From positions 62,001-126,000 of the forward strand of contig JBFXCS010000002.1 of assembly GCA_050181915.1 (NCBI GenBank): a stretch of DNA of 64,000 nucleotides, in the 5' to 3' direction. The DNA is from JBFXCS01 sp050181915. GTDB taxonomy: Bacteria > Actinomycetota > Thermoleophilia > Miltoncostaeales > Miltoncostaeaceae. The notes below the pieces were generated by a model. The model made no database searches. It was given only the letters and a program-made list of their open reading frames with translations, and was not told where the DNA came from. The translations under genes were made by a program, and so were the position numbers. Numbering within the stretch: the stretch's first letter is position 1; every line of letters starts with the position of its first letter. Shown piece by piece: positions 8,497 through 16,749 of this stretch.

Positions 8497-9213
8497 GTGT
8501 CCACCGCATCCCGACCGCGCTCCTCCCTCTGGACGCGCCTGCCCCCGCGCCGCCTCGCCATCCTGCTGGGCGTGTGGGCGGTCGCCGCCGGCGTGGCGCT
8601 GCTGCTCGCCTGGTCGATGGATTCGCCGGTCGGGGCCGGCGAGCCCGACGCCGCCCGCCCCGCCGTGCCCGACGGCGCCGCGACCGAGACGCCGCAGACC
8701 ACCGCCGGCCAGCTGCCGCCCCTGGCGCTGGTGCTCGACCGGCCGCTGCCGGACGGCATCGGCGACCTCGCGCCCATGGAGCAGATCGCCCGCCTCCAGG
8801 CCCGCGCCGACCAGGTGGGGACGCCGCGCAGCTGGGTGGAGCTGGGCTCGATCCTGCAGCTCACCGGCCAGCCGACCATCGCCCGCCAGGCCTACGCGCA
8901 GGCGCTCTCCCTCGATCCCGACGACGTCGATGCCCGCCTCGGTCAGGCGATGTCGGTCGACGGCCGCGACCCGGCGGCGCTCGCCAACGCCGCCCAGCTC
9001 GTCGACGTGCTCGCCCGACGGCACCCCGACGACCAGACGGTGGCCTTCAACCAGGCCTGGGTCGCGATCTACCAGCGCAGGGCCGCCGCGGCGGAGGACG
9101 CCTGGAAGCGCACCATCGCGCTCGGCGCCGACACCCGCCTGGGCCGCAGCGCGTCCGCCCTGCTCGCGACGCTGCGGAGCGGCGGCTCGGGGTCAGGGTC
9201 GGGCGCGCCCTGA
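8497..9213 (+). CDS. Membrane-anchored tetratricopeptide-repeat protein
   Basis: 238 residues. A basic N-terminus is followed by one transmembrane helix (about residues 20-42, LAILLGVWAVAAGVALLLAW), a Pro/Ala-rich linker, and a domain of helical repeats with TPR spacing (WVELGSILQLTGQPTIARQA then AYAQALSLDPDDVDARLGQA). It probably displays a protein-interaction surface outside the membrane. The GTG start has a GGAGG-like sequence directly upstream and a TAACGT hexamer 10 nt away. No partner is identifiable. Confidence 0.75.
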   Translation: MSTASRPRSSLWTRLPPRRLAILLGVWAVAAGVALLLAWSMDSPVGAGEPDAARPAVPDGAATETPQTTAGQLPPLALVLDRPLPDGIGDLAPMEQIARLQARADQVGTPRSWVELGSILQLTGQPTIARQAYAQALSLDPDDVDARLGQAMSVDGRDPAALANAAQLVDVLARRHPDDQTVAFNQAWVAIYQRRAAAAEDAWKRTIALGADTRLGRSASALLATLRSGGSGSGSGAP

Positions 9214-9540
9214 GCCGCCGGGCGGACGATGTTTCACCGCGTCCGTACCCTCACTTAACCCTCGCTTAAGGGCGCGCTGAGAGCATCCGGGACGATCGTG
9301 GGGAGAAGGGTCCCGGGAGGATGGATCCCCGGAGCCGGGAATCCCGACGACGAGCGGCATGAATCGGCGGCGATTTCTTTCAGGTCGGCCGCCGACGTGC
9401 CGATGGGTCGTCAAGGCGAGCCCTTGACTTCACGAAGTAAAGCGGTACCGTATCGAACGGACGTTCGTTTGAGGACGGCCGGCGGCGGGGTGCGTGGAAG
9501 CTTCCACGGGCTTCGGAGGCGTCCAGCCGGAGGTGAGGCG
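9214..9540 (+). promoter_or_regulatory. 327-bp leader region of the sigma factor gene with a probable promoter
   Basis: No gene is seen here. TTGACT at 9424-9429 and TACCGT at 9446-9451, 16 nt apart, form the best sigma-70-type promoter. It would give an 80-90 nt leader ending in a strong ribosome-binding site (GGAGGTGAGG, 9529-9538). The region is less G/C-biased than the coding DNA (for example CTTAACCCTCGCTTAAGG near 9253-9270, which is partly palindromic). A long regulated leader is common for primary sigma genes. Confidence 0.5.
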
Positions 9541-10626
9541 ATGACGGTGAGTGAGATGGTCGAGCTGGAGGAGGTCCAGAACCTCCTGGCCCGTGGCCAG
9601 GAGCAGGGCTTCCTGAGCATCGACGAGGTCGCGAAGTCGGTCGAGGGCGTGTCCCTCGACGAGGGCGCCGCCGAGGATCTGTACCGGCACCTGGAGGAGC
9701 TCGGCGTCGAGCTGCTCGAGGACGCCGAGGCGCGCGAGCGCACGGCGCAGATCGCCGAGGCCGCCGACCGGCCCCCGCGCAAGCTCAACCTCAAGGCGGA
9801 CACCAGCACCGATTCGCTGCAGCTGTTCCTGAAGGACGTGGGCCGGGTGCCCCTGCTCACGGCCCGCCAGGAGGTCGAGCTGGCCAAGCGCATCGAGATG
9901 GGCGACCTCCAGGCCAAGCAGAAGATGGTCGAGGCGAACCTGCGTCTGGTCGTGTCGATCGCCAAGAACTACCGCAACCAGGGCCTGGCGTTCCTGGACC
10001 TGATCCAGGAGGGCACCCTCGGCCTGGTGCGCGCGGCGGAGAAGTTCGACTACCGCAAGGGGTTCAAGTTCTCCACCTACGCGACCTGGTGGATCCGCCA
10101 GGCGGTGGCCCGCGCGATCGCCGACAAGGGGCGCACCATCCGCATGCCGGTGCACGTGGTCGAGAAGCTCAACAAGATCAACCGCGCCGAGCGCAAGCTC
10201 GTCGGGGAGCTGGGACGCGAGCCGTCGATCGCCGAGATCGCCGACGCCGTCAAGCTGCCCGAGGCGGAGGTCGAGTCGATCAAGCGCAGCGCGCAGACCC
10301 CGGTCTCGCTGGAGAAGCCGGTCGGCGACGACGAGGAGTCGGAGTTCGGCCAGTTCCTGGCGGACGAGAAGGCCGTCGCCCCGGAGGCCGCGGCCGAGAC
10401 CGTCCTGCGCAACGAGGCCCTGCGCGACGTGCTCAACTCGCTGAGCTACCGCGAGCGGCGCGTCCTGGAGCTCCGCTACGGGCTCGGGGGCGAGCACCCG
10501 CGCACGCTCGACGAGGTGGGCCGCACCTTCAACGTCACGCGGGAGCGCATCCGCCAGATCGAGAACCAGTCGCTGCAGAAGCTGGCCAGCCTCGCCGAGG
10601 CCCAGCGCCTGCGCGAGGTCGCGTAG
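9541..10626 (+). CDS. sigA: RNA polymerase primary-type sigma factor (RpoD/SigA family)
   Basis: 361 residues, shorter than most primary sigma factors but with all core regions. A reduced region 1.1-like N-terminus (VQNLLARGQEQGFLSIDEV) is followed by region 1.2 (DSLQLFLKDVGRVPLLTARQE), region 2 with the invariant YATWWIRQAVARAIAD, region 3 (HVVEKLNKINR) and region 4.2 helix-turn-helix (GRTFNVTRERIRQIE). The non-conserved region between 1.2 and 2 found in proteobacterial RpoD is missing, as in Actinobacteria. ATG at 9541 follows GGAGGTGAGG. It is a good candidate for the principal sigma factor, though a SigB-type paralogue cannot be excluded without the rest of the genome. Confidence 0.92.
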   Translation: MTVSEMVELEEVQNLLARGQEQGFLSIDEVAKSVEGVSLDEGAAEDLYRHLEELGVELLEDAEARERTAQIAEAADRPPRKLNLKADTSTDSLQLFLKDVGRVPLLTARQEVELAKRIEMGDLQAKQKMVEANLRLVVSIAKNYRNQGLAFLDLIQEGTLGLVRAAEKFDYRKGFKFSTYATWWIRQAVARAIADKGRTIRMPVHVVEKLNKINRAERKLVGELGREPSIAEIADAVKLPEAEVESIKRSAQTPVSLEKPVGDDEESEFGQFLADEKAVAPEAAAETVLRNEALRDVLNSLSYRERRVLELRYGLGGEHPRTLDEVGRTFNVTRERIRQIENQSLQKLASLAEAQRLREVA

Positions 10627-10654
10627 CGCGGATCCGGCGGCGCATGAGGTGAAC

Positions 10655-10682
10655 CCGAGGGGCCCGGCGACGGGCCCCTCGG
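10655..10682 (+). terminator. Hairpin terminator after sigA
   Basis: A perfect 12-bp inverted repeat (CCGAGGGGCCCG / CGGGCCCCTCGG) with a GCGA loop starts 28 nt after the sigA stop codon. There is no T-tract, which is usual for high-GC Actinobacteria. Confidence 0.7.
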
Positions 10683-10707
10683 TCGTCGACGGCCCTATGC
10701 TCCGGTG

Positions 10708-11487
10708 GTGCCGAAGAACCGTGAGCCCCGCCGCGTGCGCGTCCTCTCCACCGAGCGGCTGACCCCGGGGATGGTGAGGATCGTCTTCGGCGGCGACGCG
10801 CTCGACGGCTTCGCCGCCGGCGAGTTCACCGACCACTACGTCAAGCTGCGCCTGCCCGACCCCGCCGACCCCGGGCGCATCCGCACGCGCACCTATTCGG
10901 TCCGGTACTGGGACCCCGACGCGCGGCGGCTCACCATCGACTTCGTCGTCCACGGCGACAGCGGCGTGGCCGGGCCGTGGGCGGCGGCCGCCCGCCCGGG
11001 CCAGGAGATCGAGCTCCTCGGGCCCGGCGGCGCCTACGCGCCCGACCCGGAGGCCGACTGGCACCTGCTCGCGGGGGACGCGAGCGTGATCCCGGCGATC
11101 GCCGCCTCCCTGCCGCGGATCCCGGCCGGCGTGCCGGTGCAGGTGGTCATCGAGGTCGACGGCGAGCACGAGCGGCAGCCGCTGGAGACTCCCGGCGACC
11201 TGCATCTGGTGTGGCTGCACCGCTCGGCCCCGCCCGGGGAGCAGCCCGAGCTCCTGCTGGAGGGCGTGCGCGCCCTGCCCCGCCTGCCCGGCCGCGGTCA
11301 CGCGTTCGTCCACGGCGAGGCGAGCTCGGTGCGCGCCGTGCGGCGCCACCTCGTGGCGGATCGCGGCCTGGACCCGGCGTCACTCTCCGTCTCGGGCTAC
11401 TGGAAGCTGCGACGCACCGAGGAGGGCTGGCGCGAGGACAAGGCCGAGTGGCGCCGCCTCGCCGACGCCGACCTGGCGGCCGGGTGA
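10708..11487 (+). CDS. Siderophore-interacting FAD-binding protein (SIP family)
   Basis: 259 residues. The N-terminal FAD-binding beta-barrel contains RTRTYSVRYWD (about residues 52-62) and the downstream FVVHGDSGVAGPWAAAARPG, both hallmarks of ViuB-like ferric-siderophore reductases. The C-terminal NAD(P)H domain has LAGDASVIPAIAASL and ends with GYWKLRRTEEGW, also typical. Family members reduce Fe(III) from siderophores in the cytosol. Two GTG codons are possible; the second (10708) is exactly 7 nt after the TATGCT -10 hexamer at 10696-10701, so I prefer it. No siderophore genes are nearby. Confidence 0.88.
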   Translation: MPKNREPRRVRVLSTERLTPGMVRIVFGGDALDGFAAGEFTDHYVKLRLPDPADPGRIRTRTYSVRYWDPDARRLTIDFVVHGDSGVAGPWAAAARPGQEIELLGPGGAYAPDPEADWHLLAGDASVIPAIAASLPRIPAGVPVQVVIEVDGEHERQPLETPGDLHLVWLHRSAPPGEQPELLLEGVRALPRLPGRGHAFVHGEASSVRAVRRHLVADRGLDPASLSVSGYWKLRRTEEGWREDKAEWRRLADADLAAG

Positions 11488-11519
11488 CCCCGGGCGCCCC
11501 GCGCGGGTAGTCTCGTCAC

Positions 11520-11696
11520 ATGGCCTACGACGACGAGGACGACTGGCCGAAGCCGCGGCACGACCCGGAGAGCGAGGAGATCGTGCGCGAGCGCCTGCGC
11601 TCGACGGCCGAGGTGCGGCGACGCGTGCTGCGCTGGGTGTACGCCGGGCTGGGCGTGCTGCTGATCGTGGTGCTCGTCCTCGCCTACACCCGCTGA
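11520..11696 (+). CDS. Small single-pass membrane protein
   Basis: 58 residues. The acidic N-terminus (MAYDDEDDWPKPRHDPE) is followed by an arginine-rich stretch and one C-terminal transmembrane helix (about residues 40-56, VYAGLGVLLIVVLVLAY). The ATG follows a TAGTCT -10 hexamer (11508-11513) by 7 nt, so it probably has its own leaderless promoter. The tail-anchored shape suggests a small membrane-complex accessory or regulatory peptide. No family recognised. Confidence 0.65.
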   Translation: MAYDDEDDWPKPRHDPESEEIVRERLRSTAEVRRRVLRWVYAGLGVLLIVVLVLAYTR

Positions 11697-11722
11697 GCGA
11701 ACGGGGCAGACCGCTCGGGCTG

Positions 11723-12427
11723 GTGTCCGACCTGTGGCGCTTCCCGGTCAAGTCGTTCGGCGGCGAGCGGGTGCGGCGGGCCTTCATCGGGCCCTTCGGG
11801 ATGCTGGGCGATCGCCACGTCGGCGTGATGGACGCGACCGGCGAGACGCTCACCGCGCGGCGCGCCCACGCGCTGCTCGCCTTCAACGCCCGCTGCGCCG
11901 AGGACGAGCGCGGCGAGGCGGTGCGCGTCACCACGCGCGAGGGCCGGGACCTGCCCTGGGACGATCCGGCCGTCTCCGACGAGGTGGGCCGGGCGCTCGG
12001 CCGGCCCGTCGCCCTGGTCGCGCACCCCATGGGCGTGCACGACGCGGCCCCGATCCACATCGTCAGCACCGCCTCGCTCGCCGCGGCGCAGGCCTGGGTC
12101 GACGGCGAGGAGATCGACCGCCGCCGCTTCCGCCCCAACGTCGTGATCGAGCCGGAGGACGCGACGCCCTTCGCCGAGGCGGCCTGGCCGGGCAGTCCGA
12201 TCGCGATCGGCGAGGGCGGCCCGGTGCTGCAGGTCGTGTCCCCCACCGAGCGGTGCGTGGTGACCACCTTCGACCCGGACACCCTGGAGCGCGACAACCG
12301 GGTGCTGGCCGGCCTGGCGCGCGACCGCGACAACCTGTTCGGCGTGTACGCGCGCGTCGTGCGGGCCGGATGGATCGAGGTCGGCGCGCCGGTGCGGATC
12401 GGCGCCGTCGGCGCCTCCCTGGCCTGA
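11723..12427 (+). CDS. MOSC-domain protein (MOSC N-terminal beta-barrel plus MOSC)
   Basis: 234 residues. LWRFPVKSFGGERV at the N-terminus is the typical MOSC_N signature. The MOSC core contains the conserved cysteine in PTERCVVTTFDP (about residue 178), the sulfur-carrying residue in molybdenum-cofactor sulfurases and mARC proteins, and RFRPNVVIE. The family handles sulfur transfer or reduction of N-hydroxylated substrates with Moco. The GTG at 11723 was chosen as the last start before the barrel; the preceding small gene ends 26 nt upstream, so they may share a transcript. Confidence 0.85.
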   Translation: MSDLWRFPVKSFGGERVRRAFIGPFGMLGDRHVGVMDATGETLTARRAHALLAFNARCAEDERGEAVRVTTREGRDLPWDDPAVSDEVGRALGRPVALVAHPMGVHDAAPIHIVSTASLAAAQAWVDGEEIDRRRFRPNVVIEPEDATPFAEAAWPGSPIAIGEGGPVLQVVSPTERCVVTTFDPDTLERDNRVLAGLARDRDNLFGVYARVVRAGWIEVGAPVRIGAVGASLA

Positions 12428-12440
12428 TCGGACGCCCGGC

Positions 12441-12917
12441 GTGTCGCCCGCCGATCGCCACGACCTCGCCCTCTTCCTGCACCTGCTGGGTGTCGTGGCC
12501 ATGCTGTCGGGCATCGTCGTCGCCGCCGTGGCCCACGGCGCCGCCCGGCGCCGCTCCACCGCCGCCGAGGTGGCGGCCCTGCTGGGCGCCGCCCGCACCG
12601 GGGTGCTGCTGGCCGGTCCCGGAGCCCTCGTCGTGGTGGGCAGCGGGGCGTGGCTCGTCGACCTGCTCGGCATCGGCTACGGGGCGGGCTGGCTGAGCGC
12701 GGCGCTCGCGCTGCTCGCGGCGGCGCTGGTGCTCGGCGCCCTGGGCGGGCGCGCGCCGAAGCGGGCCCGCCTGCTCGCCGAGCAGCACGCGGCCGCGCGG
12801 CAACCGGTCTCGCCGCAGCTCCGCGCCCTGCTCGACGACCGTCCCTCGCGCCTCCTCAACCACGCCTCGGCCCTGCTGATGATCGGCGTGCTCGCGCTGA
12901 TGGTCTTCAAGCCCTGA
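12441..12917 (+). CDS. Four-helix integral membrane protein (DUF2269-like)
   Basis: 158 residues with four hydrophobic helices (about 12-32, 48-66, 76-98 and 138-156). The first is HLLGVVAMLSGIVVAAVAHGA, where the HLLG/HVLG start is typical of DUF2269 proteins. Their function is unknown. The gene starts 13 nt after the MOSC gene and probably belongs to the same transcript. Confidence 0.7.
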   Translation: MSPADRHDLALFLHLLGVVAMLSGIVVAAVAHGAARRRSTAAEVAALLGAARTGVLLAGPGALVVVGSGAWLVDLLGIGYGAGWLSAALALLAAALVLGALGGRAPKRARLLAEQHAAARQPVSPQLRALLDDRPSRLLNHASALLMIGVLALMVFKP

Positions 12918-12931
12918 GCCGCGCGCGCCCC

Positions 12932-12959
12932 TTGACCTGAGACGCCAGGGGTCTAAGAT
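12932..12959 (+). promoter_or_regulatory. Promoter of the initiator tRNA gene
   Basis: TTGACC (12932-12937), a 16-nt spacer and TAAGAT (12954-12959). The expected transcript start near 12966 is a few bases before the mature tRNA 5' end. Confidence 0.65.
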
Positions 12960-12970
12960 TCGCAGTCCGC

Positions 12971-13044
<74 letters not shown>

Positions 13045-13049
13045 CCTAT

Positions 13050-13084
13050 GAGAGCCCGGTCTACGACCGGGCTCTCGCCGTTTT
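13050..13084 (+). terminator. Intrinsic terminator of the tRNA-fMet gene
   Basis: A perfect 12-bp stem GAGAGCCCGGTC/GACCGGGCTCTC with a 3-nt loop is followed closely by TTTT (13081-13084). It begins six bases after the tRNA. Confidence 0.85.
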
Positions 13085-13132
13085 CGGGGCCGTTCGCGCG
13101 AGGGCCTGAGAGGCGTCTGAAACGGCCTCAAT

Positions 13133-13171
13133 ACGGTGCGGGAGCGTCGTCGACGGTGCGGGAGTTCCCGC
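13133..13171. repeat. 12-bp direct repeat pair and palindrome upstream of the HTH gene
   Basis: ACGGTGCGGGAG occurs at 13133-13144 and again at 13153-13164, exactly 20 bp apart. The second copy runs into the palindrome GCGGGAGTTCCCGC (13158-13171). Two-turn spacing suggests a protein-binding site. The rest of 13085-13244 holds no gene. Confidence 0.4.
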
Positions 13172-13201
13172 CACCCGGCCGAGCCGACGTCGTCGTGCGT
13201 T

Positions 13202-13238
13202 CCACTTCTATTCCTTTATCGGATGCAAGTGGTACGCT
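13202..13238 (+). promoter_or_regulatory. Probable promoter/operator of the HTH-nucleotidyltransferase operon
   Basis: Inverted repeat CCACTT (13202-13207) / AAGTGG (13227-13232) lies directly upstream of the -10 hexamer TACGCT (13233-13238), which ends 7 nt before the ATG. Autorepression by the HTH protein would fit, but this is inference. Confidence 0.35.
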
Positions 13239-13244
13239 GGCGCC

Positions 13245-13883
13245 ATGGACGTGAGCGTGGCCGAAGCTGCACAGGCGTTGGGCGTCAGTCCCCGCCGGGT
13301 CCGCGCGCTCGCCGAGGCGGGAGAGATCCCCGCGCGCCGCGTCGGCCGGGCGTGGGTCATCGACCTCGACCCGCGGCTGCCGCCGCGCCTTCCTGGCCGG
13401 CGGCTGTCGGCCCGCTCGGCCTGGGCGGCCCTCGGCCTGGGCCACGAGAACCTCTCCCGCTCGGAGCGCCGGCGGGCCCGGGAGCGCCAGGCGCGCCTGG
13501 CGGACCTGCCGTCGCAGGCGCTCGCCCGCCGAGCCGACGTCCACCGCCTCGTCGCCCACCCGGCGGCGCTGCGGCTCCTAGGGGACGACCCGCGGATCGT
13601 CCTCGGCGGCGTCTCGGCGGCCGCCCACCACGGCGCCGACATCATCGCCGTGGACCGCGTCGAGGGCTACGTCCGGACGGACGACTTCGAGGACGTCCGG
13701 ACGGCGTACGCCCTCCGTCCTCCTGCGGACGGCGACGGGGCCAACGTGGTCCTGCGCGCCCCGGCGCCGGCGTGGCCGTTCCCCGAGGACGAGCGGTATG
13801 CCCCGCGGCTCGTCGTTGTCGCCGACCTGCGCGAGGCGGGCGACGAACGCAGCGTCCGGGCGGCTCTCGGGTTGCTCGCGTGA
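13245..13883 (+). CDS. Helix-turn-helix protein, probable antitoxin or regulator of the downstream nucleotidyltransferase
   Basis: 212 residues. The N-terminal 50 residues are an excisionase/MerR-like helix-turn-helix (SVAEAAQALGVSPRRVRALA, then GEIPARRVGRAWVID). The following domain is of unknown fold and ends with VVVADLREAGDERSVRAALG, which looks like the C-terminal part of AbiEi-type proteins. The gene overlaps the next one by GTGA. A DNA-binding first gene coupled to a nucleotidyltransferase second gene is the arrangement of AbiE-like toxin-antitoxin systems. The ATG is supported by the -10 hexamer 7 nt upstream. Confidence 0.75.
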   Translation: MDVSVAEAAQALGVSPRRVRALAEAGEIPARRVGRAWVIDLDPRLPPRLPGRRLSARSAWAALGLGHENLSRSERRRARERQARLADLPSQALARRADVHRLVAHPAALRLLGDDPRIVLGGVSAAAHHGADIIAVDRVEGYVRTDDFEDVRTAYALRPPADGDGANVVLRAPAPAWPFPEDERYAPRLVVVADLREAGDERSVRAALGLLA

Positions 13884-14614
13884 TCGCGCTGCCGCCCCTC
13901 GGCAAGCTGGAGGATCAGCTGTGGCTGGCGCTGATGGACATCGCCGAGCGGCGCGCGATCGACTGGACGCTCGTCGGCGGTCAGATGGTGCTACTGCACG
14001 CCCTCGAGCACGGCGCCACGCCCCCACGGGTCAGCACCGACCTCGACCTGGTCGTCGACGCCCGGGTGCGCCCACCGGCGATCCCGGCGATGGCCGAGGT
14101 CCTCGACGACCTCGGCTTCCGCCTCGGCGGGATCGCGCCAGACGGGGTCGGTCACCGCTTCGTGCGGGGACGGGTCACGATCGACCTCCTCGCCCCCGAG
14201 GGCGCCGGCCCTCGAGCCGATCTCGGCGTCGGCCGTGGAGCCGAGACGGTCCCCGTCGGCGGAGGCACCTACGCCCTCATCCGTACGCAGCTCGTCGATG
14301 TCTCGGCCGCCGGCCGGGCCGGCCGCGTCCCGCGCCCCGATCTCGCCGGCGCTTTGGTGCTGAAGGCCGCGGCGGCACGCTCCGACCGCAAGCGCGGACC
14401 GGAGCGCCACCTGAGTGACCTGGCGTTCCTCCTCTCCCTCGTCCCCGACCCCTTCGCCCTGCGCGACGAGCTCGGCGCGAAGAACTGCGGGCGCATCAGG
14501 GCCGTCACGGCGCTCACCGACGACGACCATCCCGCCTGGCGAGGGCTGGACACCGCCGTCCGCTCCAGCGCCAAGGCGGCATTCACACTCGTGACGGGCC
14601 GCGCCGTCAAATAG
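13880..14614 (+). CDS. Nucleotidyltransferase-fold protein, AbiEii/toxin-like
   Basis: 244 residues. The polymerase-beta-type active site is recognisable: VGGQMVLLHALEHG (glycine loop, about residues 34-47) and STDLDLVVDARV, giving the D-x-D pair, with a later FVRGRVTIDLLAPEG as the third acidic strand (D in IDLL). This is the pattern of AbiEii and MenT-like nucleotidyltransferases, some of which block translation by modifying tRNAs. The GTG start overlaps the HTH gene. Alternatives are a housekeeping-type nucleotidyltransferase of unknown substrate or a decayed AbiE component. Its position just after the tRNA-fMet gene is compatible with acquisition by transfer. Confidence 0.75.
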   Translation: MIALPPLGKLEDQLWLALMDIAERRAIDWTLVGGQMVLLHALEHGATPPRVSTDLDLVVDARVRPPAIPAMAEVLDDLGFRLGGIAPDGVGHRFVRGRVTIDLLAPEGAGPRADLGVGRGAETVPVGGGTYALIRTQLVDVSAAGRAGRVPRPDLAGALVLKAAAARSDRKRGPERHLSDLAFLLSLVPDPFALRDELGAKNCGRIRAVTALTDDDHPAWRGLDTAVRSSAKAAFTLVTGRAVK

Positions 14615-14818
14615 TAGGGCTCACGCGCGGGTCATCGCGCTCGCGTTCGCGATCTTCATCGTGCCGATCGTCCGTGGTCGCAACCGCCCCAGTAACCCAT
14701 ATTGACGTATCCAGGGCCGCGAGGGCGTCCCGCTCCGCGGACTCCGACGGTGTGACTTGAGTGCAGTCCTGGCCATCTCCGCGAGTGAGCGGCACACTGG
14801 GTTCGCACCAGGAGAGCC
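14615..14818. other. Intergenic region, no gene seen
   Basis: 204 bp. The base composition is less GC-rich than the coding DNA (CCAGTAACCCATATTGACGTATCC near 14690-14712). TTGACG at 14702-14707 has no convincing -10 partner. AGGAGA just before 14819 is the ribosome-binding site of the next gene. Confidence 0.5.
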
Positions 14819-15730
14819 ATGAGCGACAGTTCGGACCACTCGACCGTGCCCACCGAGCCCGTGATCCTCGTCGCCGGTGCGACCGGGAATGCGGGCGGGG
14901 CCGTCGCACGGGCCCTGATCGAGTCGGGCCGGGCGGTGCGAGCGGTCGTCCGCCGCGCCGACGAGACGCGCCTGCCCGAGGGGGTGGACGCGGTGGTCGG
15001 GGACCTCGACCGCCCGGAGACGCTGGCCGGGCACCTGGACGGTGTCGCGGCGGCCTTCCTGCTGAGCGGCTACGACGGGCTCACAGAGACCCTGGCGCAC
15101 ATGCGGCTCGCCGGCGTGCAGCGCGTGGTACTGCTCTCCAGCAGCGCCGCTCCCGGTGGCGATCTGGACAACGCGATCGCCCGCTACCACATCCTCTCCG
15201 AGCACGCGGTCGCGCAATCCGGCCTGGCGTGGACGTTCCTGCGGCCGAACAGCTTCATGTCGAACACCCACCGCTGGCTGCCGCAGATTCGCGCCGGCGA
15301 CGTCGTCCGTCTACCGTTCGCCGAGGTGCCGATCGCCGTGATCCACCCGGACGACCTCGGCCGCGCGGCGGCGGCGGCGCTCACGTCCGGCGCACACGAG
15401 GGGCGTGCGTACCGGCTGAGCGGGCCGGAGGCGCTGCGCCCGGCCGAGCAGGTGGAGATCCTCGCGCGGGCCATCGGCCGGGACCTCCGCTTCGAGGCCC
15501 AGCCCGACGAGGAGGCCCGGGCCGAGATGCGCCGGTCGATGCCTCCGGAGTACGTCGACGCGTTCTTCGACTTCTTCGCCGAGGGCGCGATCGACGAGAC
15601 GACCGTGCACGACACGGTCGCCGAGATCACCGGCCGTCCGCCGCTCACCTTCGCCCGGTGGGCGCGGGAGAACGCCCCCGCCTTCGGGACATCGGCGCGC
15701 ACCGACCACGACCCGCGCCGTGAACCCTGA
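14819..15730 (+). CDS. NmrA-like NAD(P)-binding protein
   Basis: 303 residues. An atypical short-chain dehydrogenase fold begins with VILVAGATGNAGGAVARALI (glycine motif) and VRAVVRR (basic residues favouring NADP). The strand-4 region reads VVLLSSSAAPGG, and the catalytic Tyr-x3-Lys is absent (RYHILSE instead), as in NmrA/quinone-oxidoreductase-2-like sensors. TFLRPNSFMSN is a family signature. These proteins may act as redox sensors or quinone reductases. It begins after an AGGAGAGCC ribosome-binding site and is followed 33 nt later by a SnoaL-like gene, probably in one operon. Confidence 0.85.
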   Translation: MSDSSDHSTVPTEPVILVAGATGNAGGAVARALIESGRAVRAVVRRADETRLPEGVDAVVGDLDRPETLAGHLDGVAAAFLLSGYDGLTETLAHMRLAGVQRVVLLSSSAAPGGDLDNAIARYHILSEHAVAQSGLAWTFLRPNSFMSNTHRWLPQIRAGDVVRLPFAEVPIAVIHPDDLGRAAAAALTSGAHEGRAYRLSGPEALRPAEQVEILARAIGRDLRFEAQPDEEARAEMRRSMPPEYVDAFFDFFAEGAIDETTVHDTVAEITGRPPLTFARWARENAPAFGTSARTDHDPRREP

Positions 15731-15763
15731 CGGACCGTTGAACCGCGAGAAGGGGAACCGGGC

Positions 15764-16219
15764 ATGACCGACGACGCCGTGGCCGCTCGCATCGAGATCG
15801 TCGACGCGGTGACCCGGCTGTTCTGGCTCACGGACCACCACCGGTGGGACGAGCTTCCCGCCGTACTCGCCGACCGGGTCCGCCTCGACTACACCTCGTT
15901 GCAGGGAGGCGCGCCCGTCACGCTCGCGTCCGCCGACGTCGTCGACGCCTGGCGCGGCACGCTCGGCGCGCTCGACGCCCACCAGCACCTCGTGGGTAAC
16001 CACCTCGTCGACGTCCGCGACGACGGGACGGCCATCGTCACGGCCGCGTTCCAGGCCACCCACCAGTTCCGCGGCGACACCTGGACGCTCGGCGGCGACT
16101 ACCGCTTCGAGCTCGCGGCGTCCGAGGGGCGCTGGCGCATCGCTGCGATGACGATGACCGCCGTCTGGCAGACCGGCGATGCGCGGTTGATCGCCCGCGC
16201 CGCTCGCCCGGCTCGGTAG
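15764..16219 (+). CDS. SnoaL-like / NTF2-fold protein
   Basis: 151 residues, a single cone-shaped NTF2-like domain. The N-terminal helix IEIVDAVTRLFWLTDHHRWDELPAVLADRV and the strands around HLVGNHLVDVRDDG and ATHQFRGDTWTLGGDYRF are typical of SnoaL_4 proteins. They are cyclases, isomerases or ligand-binding proteins; the substrate is unknown. It probably shares a transcript with the NmrA-like gene. GAGAAGGGG precedes the ATG. Confidence 0.8.
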   Translation: MTDDAVAARIEIVDAVTRLFWLTDHHRWDELPAVLADRVRLDYTSLQGGAPVTLASADVVDAWRGTLGALDAHQHLVGNHLVDVRDDGTAIVTAAFQATHQFRGDTWTLGGDYRFELAASEGRWRIAAMTMTAVWQTGDARLIARAARPAR

Positions 16220-16268
16220 CCCGCGACAGCCGGATCGGCGGTCGTCGTCGTGGACGGGGCGGACCGGC

Positions 16269-16703
16269 TCAGGGGTGGCCGGCTCCTCGATGCGGCGGCT
16301 CCCGCTCACGCCCCTCGTCGAGGTCGTCCGCGAGACGAGCGACGCGGATCGCGATGTCGTCGCGGATCGCGCGGACCCGGTCGAGGGGGAGTCCCCCGGG
16401 GTCTTCGAGGTTCCAGTCGATGTAGCGCTTGCCGGGGATGTAGGGGCACTCGTCGCCGCAGCCCATCGTGACGACGACGTCGGCACCCTGGGCCAGCTCC
16501 GGCGTGAGCCTCCGCGGTTCCCGATCGGCGAGGTCCATGCCCAGCTCGCGCATGACCTCGACGACCTCCGGGTGGACGCGCTCGGCCGGGGCGGTGCCGG
16601 CCGAGCGCGCCGTGTGCCGTCCGGCGGCCGCCAGCTCGAACAGGGCCTGGCTCATCTGCGACCGACCGGCGTTGTGAGTGCAGACGAACAGCACGTGCGC
16701 CAC
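16269..16703 (-). CDS. arsC: Arsenate reductase, low-molecular-weight phosphatase type
   Basis: 144 residues. The N-terminal active-site loop FVCTHNAGRSQ gives the CX5R motif, with Cys at about residue 8. The general-acid aspartate lies in DWNLEDP near residue 95, and a second cysteine pair is present in GCGDECP (about residues 82-87). The enzyme reduces arsenate to arsenite, which here can be methylated by the divergent arsM. The thioredoxin-type ArsC needs three cysteines, and the arrangement fits it loosely. The GTG start has a strong GGGAGGAT ribosome-binding site. It is divergent from arsR, with the operator between them. Confidence 0.9.
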   Translation of the reverse strand: MAHVLFVCTHNAGRSQMSQALFELAAAGRHTARSAGTAPAERVHPEVVEVMRELGMDLADREPRRLTPELAQGADVVVTMGCGDECPYIPGKRYIDWNLEDPGGLPLDRVRAIRDDIAIRVARLADDLDEGREREPPHRGAGHP

Positions 16704-16749
16704 GGCGATCCTCCCTCCACGTCTCCGCGTCCCGTCCGGATCTTATCCA

